A stretch of DNA of 64,000 nucleotides from NCBI RefSeq assembly GCF_025698545.1, contig NC_068575.1, forward strand, positions 52,275,980 to 52,339,979, in the 5' to 3' direction. The DNA is from Gossypium raimondii (lineage: Eukaryota; Streptophyta; Magnoliopsida; Malvales; Malvaceae). The translations under genes and the position numbers were made by a program. The notes under the pieces were generated by a model. That model was not told where the DNA came from, made no database searches, and saw only the letters and a list, made by a program, of their open reading frames with translations. Position 1 is the stretch's first letter; the number at the start of each line of letters is the position of its first letter. This document shows positions 1 to 11,591 of this stretch, in pieces.

Positions 1-1464
1 GGTGCAAGTGGCTAGCAATTTGATAGCAGATGGTGAATCAGTTAATGCAATGCTAACAGTCGGAGCAGTGTTTTATGATTAGATTATTTAGGCTAAGTTT
101 TGGTTTTTGTGTGTTTTGATTTGAACCCAGCAAACTTCCTGGCAGCAGACATGACCATTTTTTTAGTTGTAAGTGGCTAGCAATTTGATAGCAGATGTAC
201 TTAAGCAGTTACACCAAACACAGTCTATAACAATTTACTAAGGATTTGGTATATGTCTTGTCTTTTGTTTAACATTTTGGTCTTGCTGAATCTATTTAAA
301 AGATCCAAAGTTTCATATTGGTAGGTAAATACATCTTATATGTTTTAAATAAATGCATATCTTAGTATTTTTTAATTGTGGTTTGGAAGTTAAATTTATA
401 ATTATTCAACCCTTGTTTTTTTAACACAATTATAAATAATTTATTTGACTTTGGTTGTTTTCAATTTATGATTATTAATATTGTAGCTTAATAATTGAGT
501 ATTATAATATATTTAATTTGATTTATTTATTTATAAATAAATCATTGCAATATATGTAAAATAATTTAAAATATAAAATTTATTAATATGTATATAAATT
601 TATTAATATATGTAAAAATAACTTTTTCGGAAAATATTTTCAGAAAATCTGCCAAACAACATAAAATATTTTACACAAATTCATCTAAACACCGAAAATA
701 TTTTCAATAAATCATTTTCCAGAAAAGTAAATCAATTTTTAAAAATCGTTTTCCGAAAAATATTTTACTGGCAAACAAAAAGACCCATAATCATCAACCA
801 ATAGGAAAAGAAGTCTTAAATTAAATACAACCGTAAAAATTCCTTCCCACCAATTTTATTTAATTAAAAAAAAACCAGAAAGTCTCGGTTGATGGGATTA
901 ATCTTAACCACTCATTCAAATGACCTAACTTAGTCAACCCTTCTGAAGCGGGTTTTATGTCCCCGGTAGATTTTTCCAACGGCTGGGGTCTAGTGTAACG
1001 TATTCAACCACACGCTCTCTGATAAAGAAAAAATCATAACGCAAGAACATCTCATCAAACCCATCTCATTCCAATCGGACGGTCAAGAATAAAACTCAAA
1101 AGAGAGTGGTCTGACTCCGTGAAGAATCCAATAAAAGACTGCTACATGTTTTGGTTGTACTTTTCAGGGTCCCCTACCTGGATTCTCAAGGCATCGCCTG
1201 CCACAGATACCAAACCTAGAAAAATTTCTCCAATCCTTACGATCAAATCACATAAATCTTGATTTCAAATCTTAATACTTTCTATTCGTTTTTTTTTAAT
1301 TGTTACCGCTAAATTGAAAGATTTGAATTGGGAGGAAAATCCAAGATTTTGAGGTTTAGAGATGGATAAGTGTTTGGTTCTGTGTTAAAAAAATAGAGGT
1401 CAGAAAATAAGAGGAGAGAATTTTGGGGATTTAAGATCTGGGATTCTCTCCGTAGATAGAAAAA
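1..1464. other. Upstream spacer, promoter and 5' leader of the gene starting at 1465
   Basis: No coding region is seen. The stretch is strongly AT-rich up to about 870, then becomes more mixed towards the gene, as expected for promoter plus 5' leader. A direct repeat of about 27 bases (starting agtggctagcaatttgatag) occurs near 7-33 and again near 172-198. Around 620-790 lies a repeat rich in gaaaatattttc and its reverse complement, of the type dispersed in many plant genomes. I cannot place the transcription start. Confidence 0.5.
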
Positions 1465-1758
1465 ATGGTGAAACTTTGTTTAATGGCTTCTCATGGGTAC
1501 GCTCCTAGCCCGGGACTTGTTTTTCACCAGGAAAAGGGTGCTAGCAGGATGATCAAGGTAAATTTTTTTGGGTTGTTTTGTATGGTTTGATGATTTGGGT
1601 TTCTTGGGTACTATTTCGATTGTTAGCTACTACTGGCCGTCTGTGATTGCTAATTCTATTTTGATTAATTGTTTGGGTAACATGAATATTATGGAGTTAT
1701 TGGATTCTTCTCCAGCGCTTTAATGAAGAGAAATCGATTTTTATTAGGATTTTGTGCC

Positions 1759-1797
<39 letters not shown>

Positions 1798-4700
1798 TTT
1801 ATGAATTATATAAATTGTCGATATTTGATCATCAATAATCAGTAATTTGCAGCCCCCTCCCTCTCTTATTTTTCTACTAATACTTTTATTTAAAAATTAT
1901 AGTGCATATATTTTATGAGTTATTTGTTATTGAATTTTTATTGTTTCCATAAAAGCAGGAATGTCAAACTTTGTTGCCAAGTAAAGCAATGAAACATGAC
2001 ATGGTACAAACGGCTCCCTTTGATCTGAAGTGCAATGGAATCAAAGAGCTTCCAAAACCAGTTACCCTTCTTTGTGAGCCTAAACTGATTGTAGATGTCG
2101 ATCCAAAAGCACAAAAGCCTATGGTTATTGATAAACCAGGTCTGCACTTCTTGTGGCTTGTTCTTTGTATGTACTAGTTATTTCTTTTGCTATGTGCTTA
2201 GGGAAAGCGACTCAAACCAATTCTTTTTCTTTTAATCTATAAAAATATATAATTCTCAAAACACAGTAAAGATTGGGTGTTTGTGGTATTAAGTTTAACA
2301 ATGCGATTAAATATTTTGTTTCTCCTTGGTCAGAGGTTGTGTATTGGAATTTGGATGTAAACTCAAATCTTTGCTATGATTCTCTTTTACAATCCCATCC
2401 ATTGAAAAGAGTAACGAGATATACTAAAATAAGTTATAGCATAGATATGAAAGGTGATTCTTGAAGGGATATAAAAGTGTTAGCAGCTAGATCAGGTTAT
2501 TCCAATCAATAATGTAATACAACAATTTAGTAGCACACTTGAAGGCAGAAAACATATTTGTGGGTGATTATATGTTAGGCATATTCATTTGTGACGTCAA
2601 TTTCTTTTATATTTCTTCCCAAGTCCCCTTGGTTAATCATTGTCTAATGGTTATTCTAATCCTGTTTTATTCGCAGTTGCTCATCTAGACTCAGCTCTCT
2701 TTGGCTCTGGGATAGCTGAGAAGTGCACACGACATGAAAAACTCTTAAAGTTTCTTGTGTCTGGATCAAAGGATGTGGATAAAGGGGAACTTGATTTATC
2801 ATTGCTATCAGATTTGATTGAACCGTTGATGTTTGGTGTGCATCAGCAGCCTTATGCTTCTCTAATTTATCCAAGTAGTGAGTTTGATGACCAGAAGCCG
2901 CTTCCAGACATTGTAGGAGAGATGGTACAAGATTCAAAACTTATTGTTAATTCAGATGGTCTAGTTGTACTTACAAGTAGTGGGACCGAGATGAAAGACA
3001 TTCTTTCAATCGTTGCCGAATTTCACTTATCAAGCAACTCAACTAAATGGAGAAGGCAGTCGGGACTTGTCCCATTCTTCAACAGGTATGCATACTACTA
3101 CTTACACCCCCTTGATTTGAATTAAAGGTTAAATACTCATTTGGCCCTTATACTATGACATTTCTGTCACTTTGAGGGCTTAAAGAGTTAAAATTCATAT
3201 GAAGTACCTAAACTTATATTTTGTCAGCCACTTGACTCCAAAGCTAGGTCTGTTATAACTGTCTTGTCATCATCTTGTTGCTGGTGAATCTACTGCCACG
3301 CCAACATGAAGGGTAAAATAAAATATTTCTTATGCTGATGTGGCATTTACATGCTAAATGAGTCACCATTTTTTTGAGAAGTAGATTTTTGTTGGCTGTT
3401 TTTGTCATTTTAGCCAATTGACTTGCTGTGTTAGTCGAAAGGGTCAAAACATCTGTGGGTAACATGGTTGAGTATTCTATTGCAATTTTTTATTCTCTGA
3501 ATACTAATGTGACAAAATTGTCATAGTTCAAGGCCAAAATCTGTTTTTAAACTCTTAAATTAAATGAGAACCATGCAGCAAACAATCATATTGTGTTATG
3601 TACGGACCATATTGTGGTGTTTTTACTGTTATTGAAAATCTGTTGCTAATAAACAATCGTATAAGATGTAAAATGAATAGTAGATTTCATTGTTGTTTGA
3701 AAGGAATGTGACCATAAAGTCTTCTGATAAACAGGACCCGGAGCAAAAAAGTGCATGCTAGTACTAGTCTCGCTCCACAATATGAAGTTGCGAGTGTTGC
3801 ACCTCCAAAGAGGTCTGTGACTGATCATCTGTCTCATTGTGCCCTCTCTCTCTCTCTCTTTTCTTTTTTAATTTATAAATACCCTTGCCATTGCCATAAT
3901 TCTTCTAGATGATATAATGGAAACTGTCAACTTGAAATAATTGGAATTTACCTTGTTTAGGGATCTTGATATCTAGTCCTAGAATTTCTGTAACAAACCG
4001 ATAATGATTTGTGAGTTGTAACACTTCATTTATGTTAATTGCATGTAAGACCGTAGTATGGAATGGACATAGATAGATATATTTATTAAATATTGTAAAT
4101 ATGGCAGGTAGGTTTAACCTATATTTTAATTAGGTTTCTTCCAACTTGGCTATTGTCCGCTGGATCTGGACCTAAAATATGGTCTGTTTTTATAGATACA
4201 TGGTTAAAATATGAACTTCTGCAAAAAACTATAATTTTTGTTGCAAAAAACTATAATTTTTGTTGCTTTCTTTCAACTGTTTTTGTTTAAAATATGTTTT
4301 TTATGCAACTCGCTTTTGACAGTCCGGAGAAAATCAAGCCCAAGCCATCACAAAAAAGGAAGACGTCTAAGAAGTCAACCAGGGAGAGAAATCTCTACAA
4401 AGCAAATTATTTCCATGCATGTGAGAGTCTTCTTTCTTTGATGGTAAATAAGCACCGGCATGGCAAAATGGCAATTCTTTCCCTGAAGAAGTCTGGCCCT
4501 GAACTTCCTCAACTTTTGACCCAATTCTCTGCTGGCATTGCCGGGACTGGTCTTGCTGTTGTCTTTTCTGTTTTCTGTAAGGTAGCGTATGCGAGAGCCC
4601 CATTGTGTACATCTAACCTCTTTAGCACTAGCCTTGGTTTCGGGCTAGTTTGGCTCTCCTGGGCAGTTAACAGACTGAGGGACACGATTGTACATATCAG

Positions 4701-4824
4701 CAAGAATACTGGCAAGTTGGATATGAAGGAAAAAGAGATGATTAAGAGAGTTGAGAAAAGTGTTGATGACATCTACTTCAGAGCTGCAACGTTGATGGCT
4801 GCAGCGATGTTAAGGTTTGTATGA
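1465..4824 (+). CDS. Uncharacterised plant membrane protein, five exons, 420 aa
   Basis: Exons read as 1465-1557, 1959-2139, 2677-3085, 3735-3812 and 4323-4824. All introns have GT-AG ends and the phases close to a 1263-nt frame ending in TGA. The product starts MVKLCLMASHGY. It has a variable N-terminal third, a conserved middle around SALFGSGIAEKCTRHEKLLKFL and then around SSGTEMKDILSIVAEFHLS, and a Lys/Arg/Ser-rich linker (roughly residues 253-275). The C-terminal ~150 residues contain two likely membrane segments, around AGIAGTGLAVVFSVFCKVAY and SLGFGLVWLSWAV. I recognise it as a plant-only family. From memory, Arabidopsis members (AT1G48460, AT5G63040) carry uninformative labels such as 'tRNA-processing ribonuclease BN' or 'transmembrane protein'. 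I see no catalytic motif supporting a nuclease, so the function is unknown. The gene structure is well supported; the start is the first ATG of exon 1 with no upstream in-frame ATG nearby. Confidence 0.85.
1761..1788. repeat. (TA)n microsatellite in intron 1
   Basis: About 28 bases of alternating TA lie inside the first intron of the gene at 1465-4824. Confidence 0.9.
3127..3553. mobile_element. MITE-like element with long imperfect terminal inverted repeats, in intron 3
   Basis: The left end (ggttaaatactcatttggcc, then cttatactatgacatttctg) matches the reverse complement of the right end (gagtttaaaaacagattttg, then gccttgaactatgacaattt). It sits wholly inside the intron between exons 3 and 4 of the gene at 1465. 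The family is not identified; the flanking bases gaattaaa and aaattaaa could be a decayed 8-bp target duplication. Confidence 0.55.
4221..4264 (+). repeat. Perfect 22-bp tandem duplication near a splice acceptor
   Basis: Two adjacent copies of the unit starting gcaaaaaactataatttttg lie about 60 bases upstream of the acceptor of exon 5 (4323). Confidence 0.85.
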
Positions 4825-6526
4825 ATTCTGAAGATATAACTCATTTGGATAACCATCTGGACTGGCTGAGTATTTCAACAACAGAAAATATTGACATCTA
4901 TGGTCTTGTGATGACCTTGAGCTCATATGAGCAGGACCTCAGCATCTGCCAGCTTGTATATGTATAATAATCATTAAGCGCTATGAATGGAGAAGAGGGT
5001 GAAAACCTTTCATATATTTTAAAATACGAATTGTCATTGTCGGACATAAATGGGTGGGAGCAGATTAGTAGAAATGGTACTAGTCTTTAATACATTCTTC
5101 TTCATGCAAAGAAAAATGACTGGTTATGGTGTTCAGGTTCCAAGAGGGCTACAATTTTTAAGTGTCTTGAAATGCTGTTCGATTGTGCTTTTTTATTTAT
5201 TTATGTACAAGGAATGAAAAGATATGCTGGCTAGTTATGCACCACTGGAAACCGACTAAAAAATAATTCAGTCCTTAAAATTCATCATTATCGCCTATTT
5301 ATACTGCGACCAACAAAGTTCTTTCTCTTACACGTAAAAGATTACAAACCTTAAACCGACGTCCACATAACCATAAATTATTGTTGTCCAAATCCTAAAG
5401 AATTTGTGCGTCTTAGGGTCCTTTTGGTTGAGCGTTTATTTTTAGTACGGTGTGTTTAATTTATTTTTTGTTTTATATTACAATATTACTATCATATCTA
5501 ATCTCATTATTATCATTGTTTTTACATTAACCGTAACCGTACCTCCCATCCAAAGAGAACCTTAATCTCCTACACTCATTGGTTGAATAATGAAGAAAAA
5601 AAAATATTTTACTCCATGATACTTTTTTAATAATTGGTTCATTTTTAATGTCTCTCCTCATAAATGCTTATCTAAATTGATAAATAATAAAACTACACAT
5701 TAACTTTATTTTAATTTGTAATTCGATACATGAATTTTGATTTGATACAATTATATATATGAAACTTTGGTTGCGGTTCAAACGTACATGTTAAACTTTG
5801 ATTTTGATTTAATTGTATACATTTTAAAAATAAATACATCTATTTATTTTCATGTTAGATTAATATAATTATTTGTATGTGCAATATATACCTATAATAT
5901 TACTAGTAATTTGTAAAAATTGAATTAAAGTAATATTTTATGTATATAATCGTATAAAACCAAAGTTCATATATATAGCATTGCACAAAAACTAAAAAAA
6001 TTGTATAGCATTATACGTTGAATCAAAATTTGTGTCCAATCTTTTATCTTTAATATTAAAGAAAATGTCACATCAATATATTAATGGAAAGGATCGAATG
6101 TAATAAAAAACAGTTTTTCTTAGTATAATCAAAGCTTATTAGATTTTGGGATAACATGGTTTGCTTTTTTGACATACAATAAAAACTTGGGATGATAAAA
6201 TAACAATAAGATAACCGAAATGTGCCAGATAGGCAGACACTAATCTCTAATTTAATGATAATAGAGGGACTAAAACCAGAAATGTACCTATTTCAATGTA
6301 AAAGTGGCACTGAGTGACGAATCTTGCGTGCCTTGGATGATAAAAGTTCCTTTCCTTTCTAAATCCTAATGTCCTTCACTTGACTGCTGGCGTATCTAAT
6401 TCGGTAATTCTAGAATCAAATTAGCTTCCGTTTCTCCTAAAATGTGATCCTTGTACGAGGAATAAATGCTGTAACCCAAGATGTTTAGAAGTAAGGGTTC
6501 GTTTGTTCCCAGTTTCTTACGTTAAG
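4825..6526. other. Intergenic region: 3' leader, AT-rich spacer and promoter of the SP1-like gene
   Basis: The first few hundred bases are probably 3' UTR of the upstream gene. The rest is AT-rich and non-coding, with one Tourist-like MITE (5416-5561, listed separately). The last ~100 bases should contain the leader of the SP1-like gene. No other feature is supportable. Confidence 0.5.
5416..5561. mobile_element. Tourist-like MITE, 146 bp, TTA target duplication
   Basis: The element is flanked by TTA at 5413-5415 and 5562-5564. Its left end gggtccttttggttgagcg pairs imperfectly with the reverse complement of the right end, ggttctctttggatgggagg. A 3-bp TTA/TAA duplication is the hallmark of PIF/Harbinger (Tourist) elements. 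A related copy lies in a PIEZO intron at 47679-47827. Confidence 0.7.
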
Positions 6527-9500
6527 ATGGTTCCATGGGGCGGCCCCAGTTGCTGCTTGAGTGCAGCCGCTCTCTATCTTCTTGGAAGGAGCAGTGGAAG
6601 GTTAGATTTCTATCAACTTTCTTACAAATAAGGGTTTTGCTGATGATTTGCTCATACTATCAATCCTTTGCAAAGCATTGGATGAAGATGTTATGATAGA
6701 TAATAATCTTTAGTAAGATCCTGTAAATAAAGCTAATTTCTTCATTATTTGCCAGAAATAATTGTTAATCATGTTCTATGCTTAATAATGGTGGAACAGG
6801 GATGCAGAGGTTCTCAAGACAGTAACTCGAGTCAATCAGCTCAAATAATTGGGTATATATTCCTAATTGTCAACTCCTTTTTTCTTTTTATGTGATACTG
6901 GACTCTTTTATAGCTTCTAGACGTTTGTAGTGTCGGGTATTCTTGCCCGTGCATTTTATAAAGCTTAGAAGGTCATGTGAGAACGTGCCGAGAACTATAG
7001 TTTAAATTGTTGGCCTAGACCAGCTTATAATTAATGCAAACTTATAGCATATCAACGTTGAAGAGGATTGCTTTTGCATTTGTTAATTATTTAAGAATTT
7101 ATTGAGTATTTTGTAAATTAGTGACATGGGAACATCCTAGGTAAATGTGAATTCAGTTGGTCTTTATTGTTGCAGCAAGGTTGTTCCCTGTTAATATTGA
7201 GGATAAGTTAGCATTTCATGTTAAAAAGTCTGATGCCATTGGGAAAAAAAAGTGTCCCATCCACCTTAAACATTTACTGATTAGAAATGGGTGTGGGTCT
7301 GTGGGACACAGTATTTGATTGGTGGCCTACATTTTCATTTTTTATGACTCTAAAATTGTTCAACATAAAATTAATGCTAGGTGATACACTTACTGGAGAC
7401 TGATTTGATTAATCGGCATCATTAGCATGTGCTAAGACTATATCTTGATGATACAATATTTTTTTCAGCTCAATTGCTTGACCTTGAAAGTAAAATGATA
7501 ACATCCTAGGTAAATGTGAATTCAGTTGGTCTTTATTGTTGCAGCAAGGTTGTTCCCTGTTAATATTGAGGATAAGTTAGCATTTCATGTTAAAAAGTCT
7601 GATGCCATTGGGAAAAAAAAAGTGTCCCATCCACCTTAAACATTTACTGATTAGAAATGGGTGTGGGTCTGTGGGACACAGTATTTGATTGGTGGCCTAC
7701 ATTTTCATTTTTTATGACTCTAAAATTGTTCAACATAAAATTAATGCTAGGTGATACACTTACTGGAGACTGATTTGATTAATCGGCATCATTAGCATGT
7801 GCTAAGACATATATCTTGATGGTACAATATTTTTTTCAGCTCAATTGCTTGACCTTGAAAGTAAAATGATACCTATAATTGTTACAATCTCTGGAAGAGT
7901 TGGTTCCGAGACACCAATAAATTGTCGGCACAGTGGATTAAGAGGTGTCATAGTAGAGGGAACGGTAATATGTTTTTAATTAAACGAGCATTGACTGTGC
8001 TACTTATTTTACCCTTTTTCTACTTGCATATGTAAATTCTTGTTTGTATGTCCTTAGGCGGAACAACATTTTCTAAAGCACAATGATGCCGGTTCTTGGA
8101 TACAAGATTCTGCTTTGATGCTTTCTATGTGTAAAGAGGTCCCATGGTACCTGGTTAGAACTTATTTCTCGCTGCCCGTTTACTTTGACTTTTATGCTGA
8201 AATTACTTATGTATGATTGCTCAGGTTCTTATGATGGTTGTATTTTGGAGTCATTCTTGAGGGATTATGTTGTACTGCACAAGAACTAAAGTAGTTAATA
8301 TAGCAGATTTTCTGACAACATCTTTAATCATTAATTATAGGATGATGAGACTGGTCGTGTATATGTAGTTGGTGCTCGTGGTGCAGTAGGTTTTGCACTA
8401 ACAGTTGGAAGTGAAGTATTTGAAGAGTCAGGTCGGTCAATTGTACGTGGAACATTAGACTATCTCCAAGGTCTCAAGGCATATTTTCCCCGGTCCAGAA
8501 GTGTTTATTTTATGGTGGCATGTTTTCAGTTAAAGCTGATTTGATGGCCAATTTTGCTTGTAGATGCTTGGAGTCAAGCGAATTGAGCAGGTGCTTCCCA
8601 CTGGTTCTTCTTTGACTGTTGTCGGAGAGGTACATTTTTTATTAATGTTTTTAGCAAATCATGCAGAAAGATCAATGCAGATTCAAATATACAGAAGTGT
8701 CATTATCAATATACTACAAAATATACTTGGTGTAGCTTGCTGTATAATGTGCTCTGAAGTATCTTATGAATATTTTATGGTAGGAAATCCTTTTTTTTTT
8801 CTTTTGCTAGAATGTTCCCTAGTAAATTGGGTTACTTAGGTTTCACTTATGGTCCTTCCTGGTGTGTAATCATAAACGGTCCTAAGCTAAGAGAAGGCTA
8901 TGTGTGTAAAGTCTTATATTAAAACATGAAAAGCTGGGTGCTGAAGCAGCTTGGTTATAGTTTGAATGGATATGACCTGGTGCTAGTATTTGAAGGCCCA
9001 AAGTCTCATTTCTTGCCTATAAGTTTAAGCTGCAGCTCCTACAAAATACCAATATCTTTTTTATCAACAATTGTCAAAGCTTAAGCTGATACGTGATGGC
9101 AGAAAGACTTTTGTTTTCTAATATTATTTCTTTCATCTTTAAGACTAATTTAAAATTACAGATCTTCCATTGACCTGCCAGATTTCTATCAGTACATTTT
9201 TCCATGGGCAACTTCAAGCAGGTTATTTCTTTAGCATGTTTAGGGTATCGAGCTTTCCTTTGAAGGTTTACTATTCCAGCTTTTAGTTCTTTCTTTCAAA
9301 AAGCATCCACCAAGATAGCAGGTTCTCTCAACTTTGTGTAATATTCTCCCTTGTATCTTTGAGGGGGCAATTGTGGACATCAAAAGAATAACGTATGTGA
9401 ACATTGTTCGAGAATTAACAGATCTTGCATGCCTAAACCATCCAAATAATGAATTTAAGTAATGCATAGAGCGTCTTGAGTTAATGAATTCAGATAATGT

Positions 9501-11591
9501 ATACAGAGCATTTTAATTCAAAGCTGTGTCATGCAGATGTGTTCTAACATCATGGCTTACATTTGACAAATCCCTCATGGCTTTGGATGAGTGCCTGACA
9601 GTTACCTTGTATCATTGAAAAATACATAACACAAGTTATAATTCAAAGGTTGTGCTGCACTTTAATATGTTTATAACAAAAGGAACTGCTTGCTGTCTTT
9701 GTATCTTTGCTTAATCACCATGGACCATTATGCCATGCTAAATCTATATCTTGGCCCTGTACATCACTTCCTGTTGTAGTATTTCACTGGAAGCATCACA
9801 TAATTAACAGTGTTATTCTTCTTTAATGTCTAAATATAATGGAACTTTTATTAGAACTTTTTGAGTTTGAGATGTTTTCATGGCTTAGAAAGCTGCAGTT
9901 TGTAAGCTTATTATCCATATTTGGGTTACATTGTTGGTTTATTTACTATTTCTCATTCTCTCTCTCCCATACATGGCAGGCTGTCAAGGATGACATTGGA
10001 ACAATTCGGATTCAGAAGCCACAAAAAGGGCCTTTTTATGTGTCCCCAAAATCTATTGATCAACTCGTTTCCAACCTTGGGAAGTGGGCAAGGTTGTAAA
10101 TATTTCAGTCGCAATTGTTCCTTTATATCACATGCTTTAGTTTTGGTGATTATTTCAAAAAACGAAGAAAATAACATTGAGTTATTCATTAGGTGGTACA
10201 AGTATGCATCATTTGGACTGACCATCTTTGGTGTCTTTCTAATCACCAAGCATGCAATCCATTATTATTTGGAGAGAAGACGCCGGTGGGAATTGCGGCG
10301 AAGGTATGCTTGATGATTGTCTGTTGTTAAACATTATATAAATTGACCAAGCTCTTTGTAATAGGCATGTATTTATGTGTCCGCTTTTGTTATGTTCTGT
10401 AATAACAAACTGAATTGTGAAATTTTGTTCATTCAGGGTTCTTGCTGCTGCAGCTAAGAGAACAGGATCAGATAATGAAGGTAATTCTCTAGCTTTCTAA
10501 ACGTCTCCAAAATTTTGTTCTTTCATGGTTTTGTCTGTATAATGTGTTGGTATCTCAATAATTTCTGTAGATTCAACTTTGAAAGCTGAAAATGGAACAG
10601 GGACCAATCAAGACTGCGTAATGCCAGATCTATGTGTAATATGCCTTGAGCAGGAGTACAATGCTGTTTTCATACAGTAAGTCCACTAGTTATATTTTCT
10701 TATTTAAAGCATATAAAGTAGTTAAATTGCCTTCTTAGTCGTGATTTCTATGCTTGTTGGTTCCTTAGTACTAAATTTAATGGGATACTAGTTGCTGTGA
10801 GAATAAAGGCTGTTTGTCTGACTTTAGTTTATGCATCTGTGTCCATAATGAACTCTGTGTAGCAATGCTTATGCTGAGATTAGGAAAAAAAAAGCTATCA
10901 TCTACCAAATTAATTCTGTCAATATCCAGTCTACCACATGAACTAATACTGAATCAGTCGCTTCTTCTGCATAAGATTTGTGTTGCCTCTGCTGTGAGTT
11001 GCAATTAAGATGTTTACCTTGTTCTGGAACTAGATGGTCTTCTTGATTTTCTTAAAGGCTTATCAAGTAGAAAGCAGCAACATCTTTATTTTGCATAAAT
11101 TCAAAGTTCTTCTACCTCAATGTGAAATGGACAAGTACTGTTGTTCCAACTCTTCATCATCTTTACCATTCTTTTTCTTTTTCCCTCCCTTGTTTCTGGG
11201 TTGTGACTGGAATCAGCTAAGAGGGGCTCTGGTAACACTTGAATTCCCTGTTCCCCTTGAATTCCCTGTGACCTATACATAAAGTGTCTGTAGATTCTTT
11301 CTTTCATCTTGTTTTAGCATGTGAGATAATAGACACTGTCAACATACAAATTTTGGCTTCTGAAGTTTTGTTTCTTCATTTCCAACTTTAAACTCAGACA
11401 CATTACATACTTGGTTCTGTTTAAAGTTTCGCTCCTTTGGAATTGTTCACTCATAATGAATGAATGACCTATTGCTTATGATATGCAAGTGTGGTCATAT
11501 GTGCTGTTGTATGGCATGCTCTTTACCCTTAACCAACTGTCTGCTTTGCCGGAGACGAATTGAGCAGGTTGTAAAAGTCTTCCGCCATTGA
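6527..11591 (+). pseudogene. SP1/DAL1-type RING E3 ubiquitin ligase, disabled copy
   Basis: Eleven exons match the SP1 (DAL1, At1g63900) family of chloroplast outer-envelope RING ligases, which ubiquitinate import-machinery components: 6527-6600, 6800-6852, 7840-7964, 8058-8153, 8341-8478, 8564-8629, 9980-10092, 10193-10303, 10437-10480, 10571-10676 and 11490-11591. The encoded order is a first membrane segment (SCCLSAAALYLLGRSSGR), the intermembrane GIDE-type domain (SGRVGSETPI, VRGTLDYLQGLK), a second membrane segment (SFGLTIFGVFLITKH), an Arg-rich stretch and a C-terminal RING (CVIC ... CGHMCCC ... CLLC). Lesions: codon GAA of the conserved NQLKEL has become TAA (6846-6848), so only 40 residues are encoded. 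The last acceptor reads tgcaagTGT where tgcagGTGT is needed, so the only nearby AG shifts the frame. Exon 5 ends at a GC donor. CPLC reads CLLC. The 5' part of exon 3 is duplicated. The rest is well conserved, pointing to recent loss; a sequencing error cannot be excluded. Confidence 0.85.
7131..7871 (+). repeat. Tandem duplication, two ~370-bp copies, including part of an exon
   Basis: 7131-7499 and 7500-7871 are near-identical, differing by one extra A in a poly-A run and a few changes near gctaagac. Each copy ends with the acceptor ttttttcag and the first ~31 bases of exon 3 of the SP1-like gene. Only the second copy continues into the remainder of exon 3. In the first copy the exon fragment runs into an in-frame TAG followed by gtaaat. 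Confidence 0.95.

Noticed and set aside
9839..10313. Two open frames (9839-10099 and 9921-10313) overlapping the SP1-like gene
   Set aside because: They are exons 7 and 8 of the SP1-like gene read together with intron sequence, one of them in the wrong frame.
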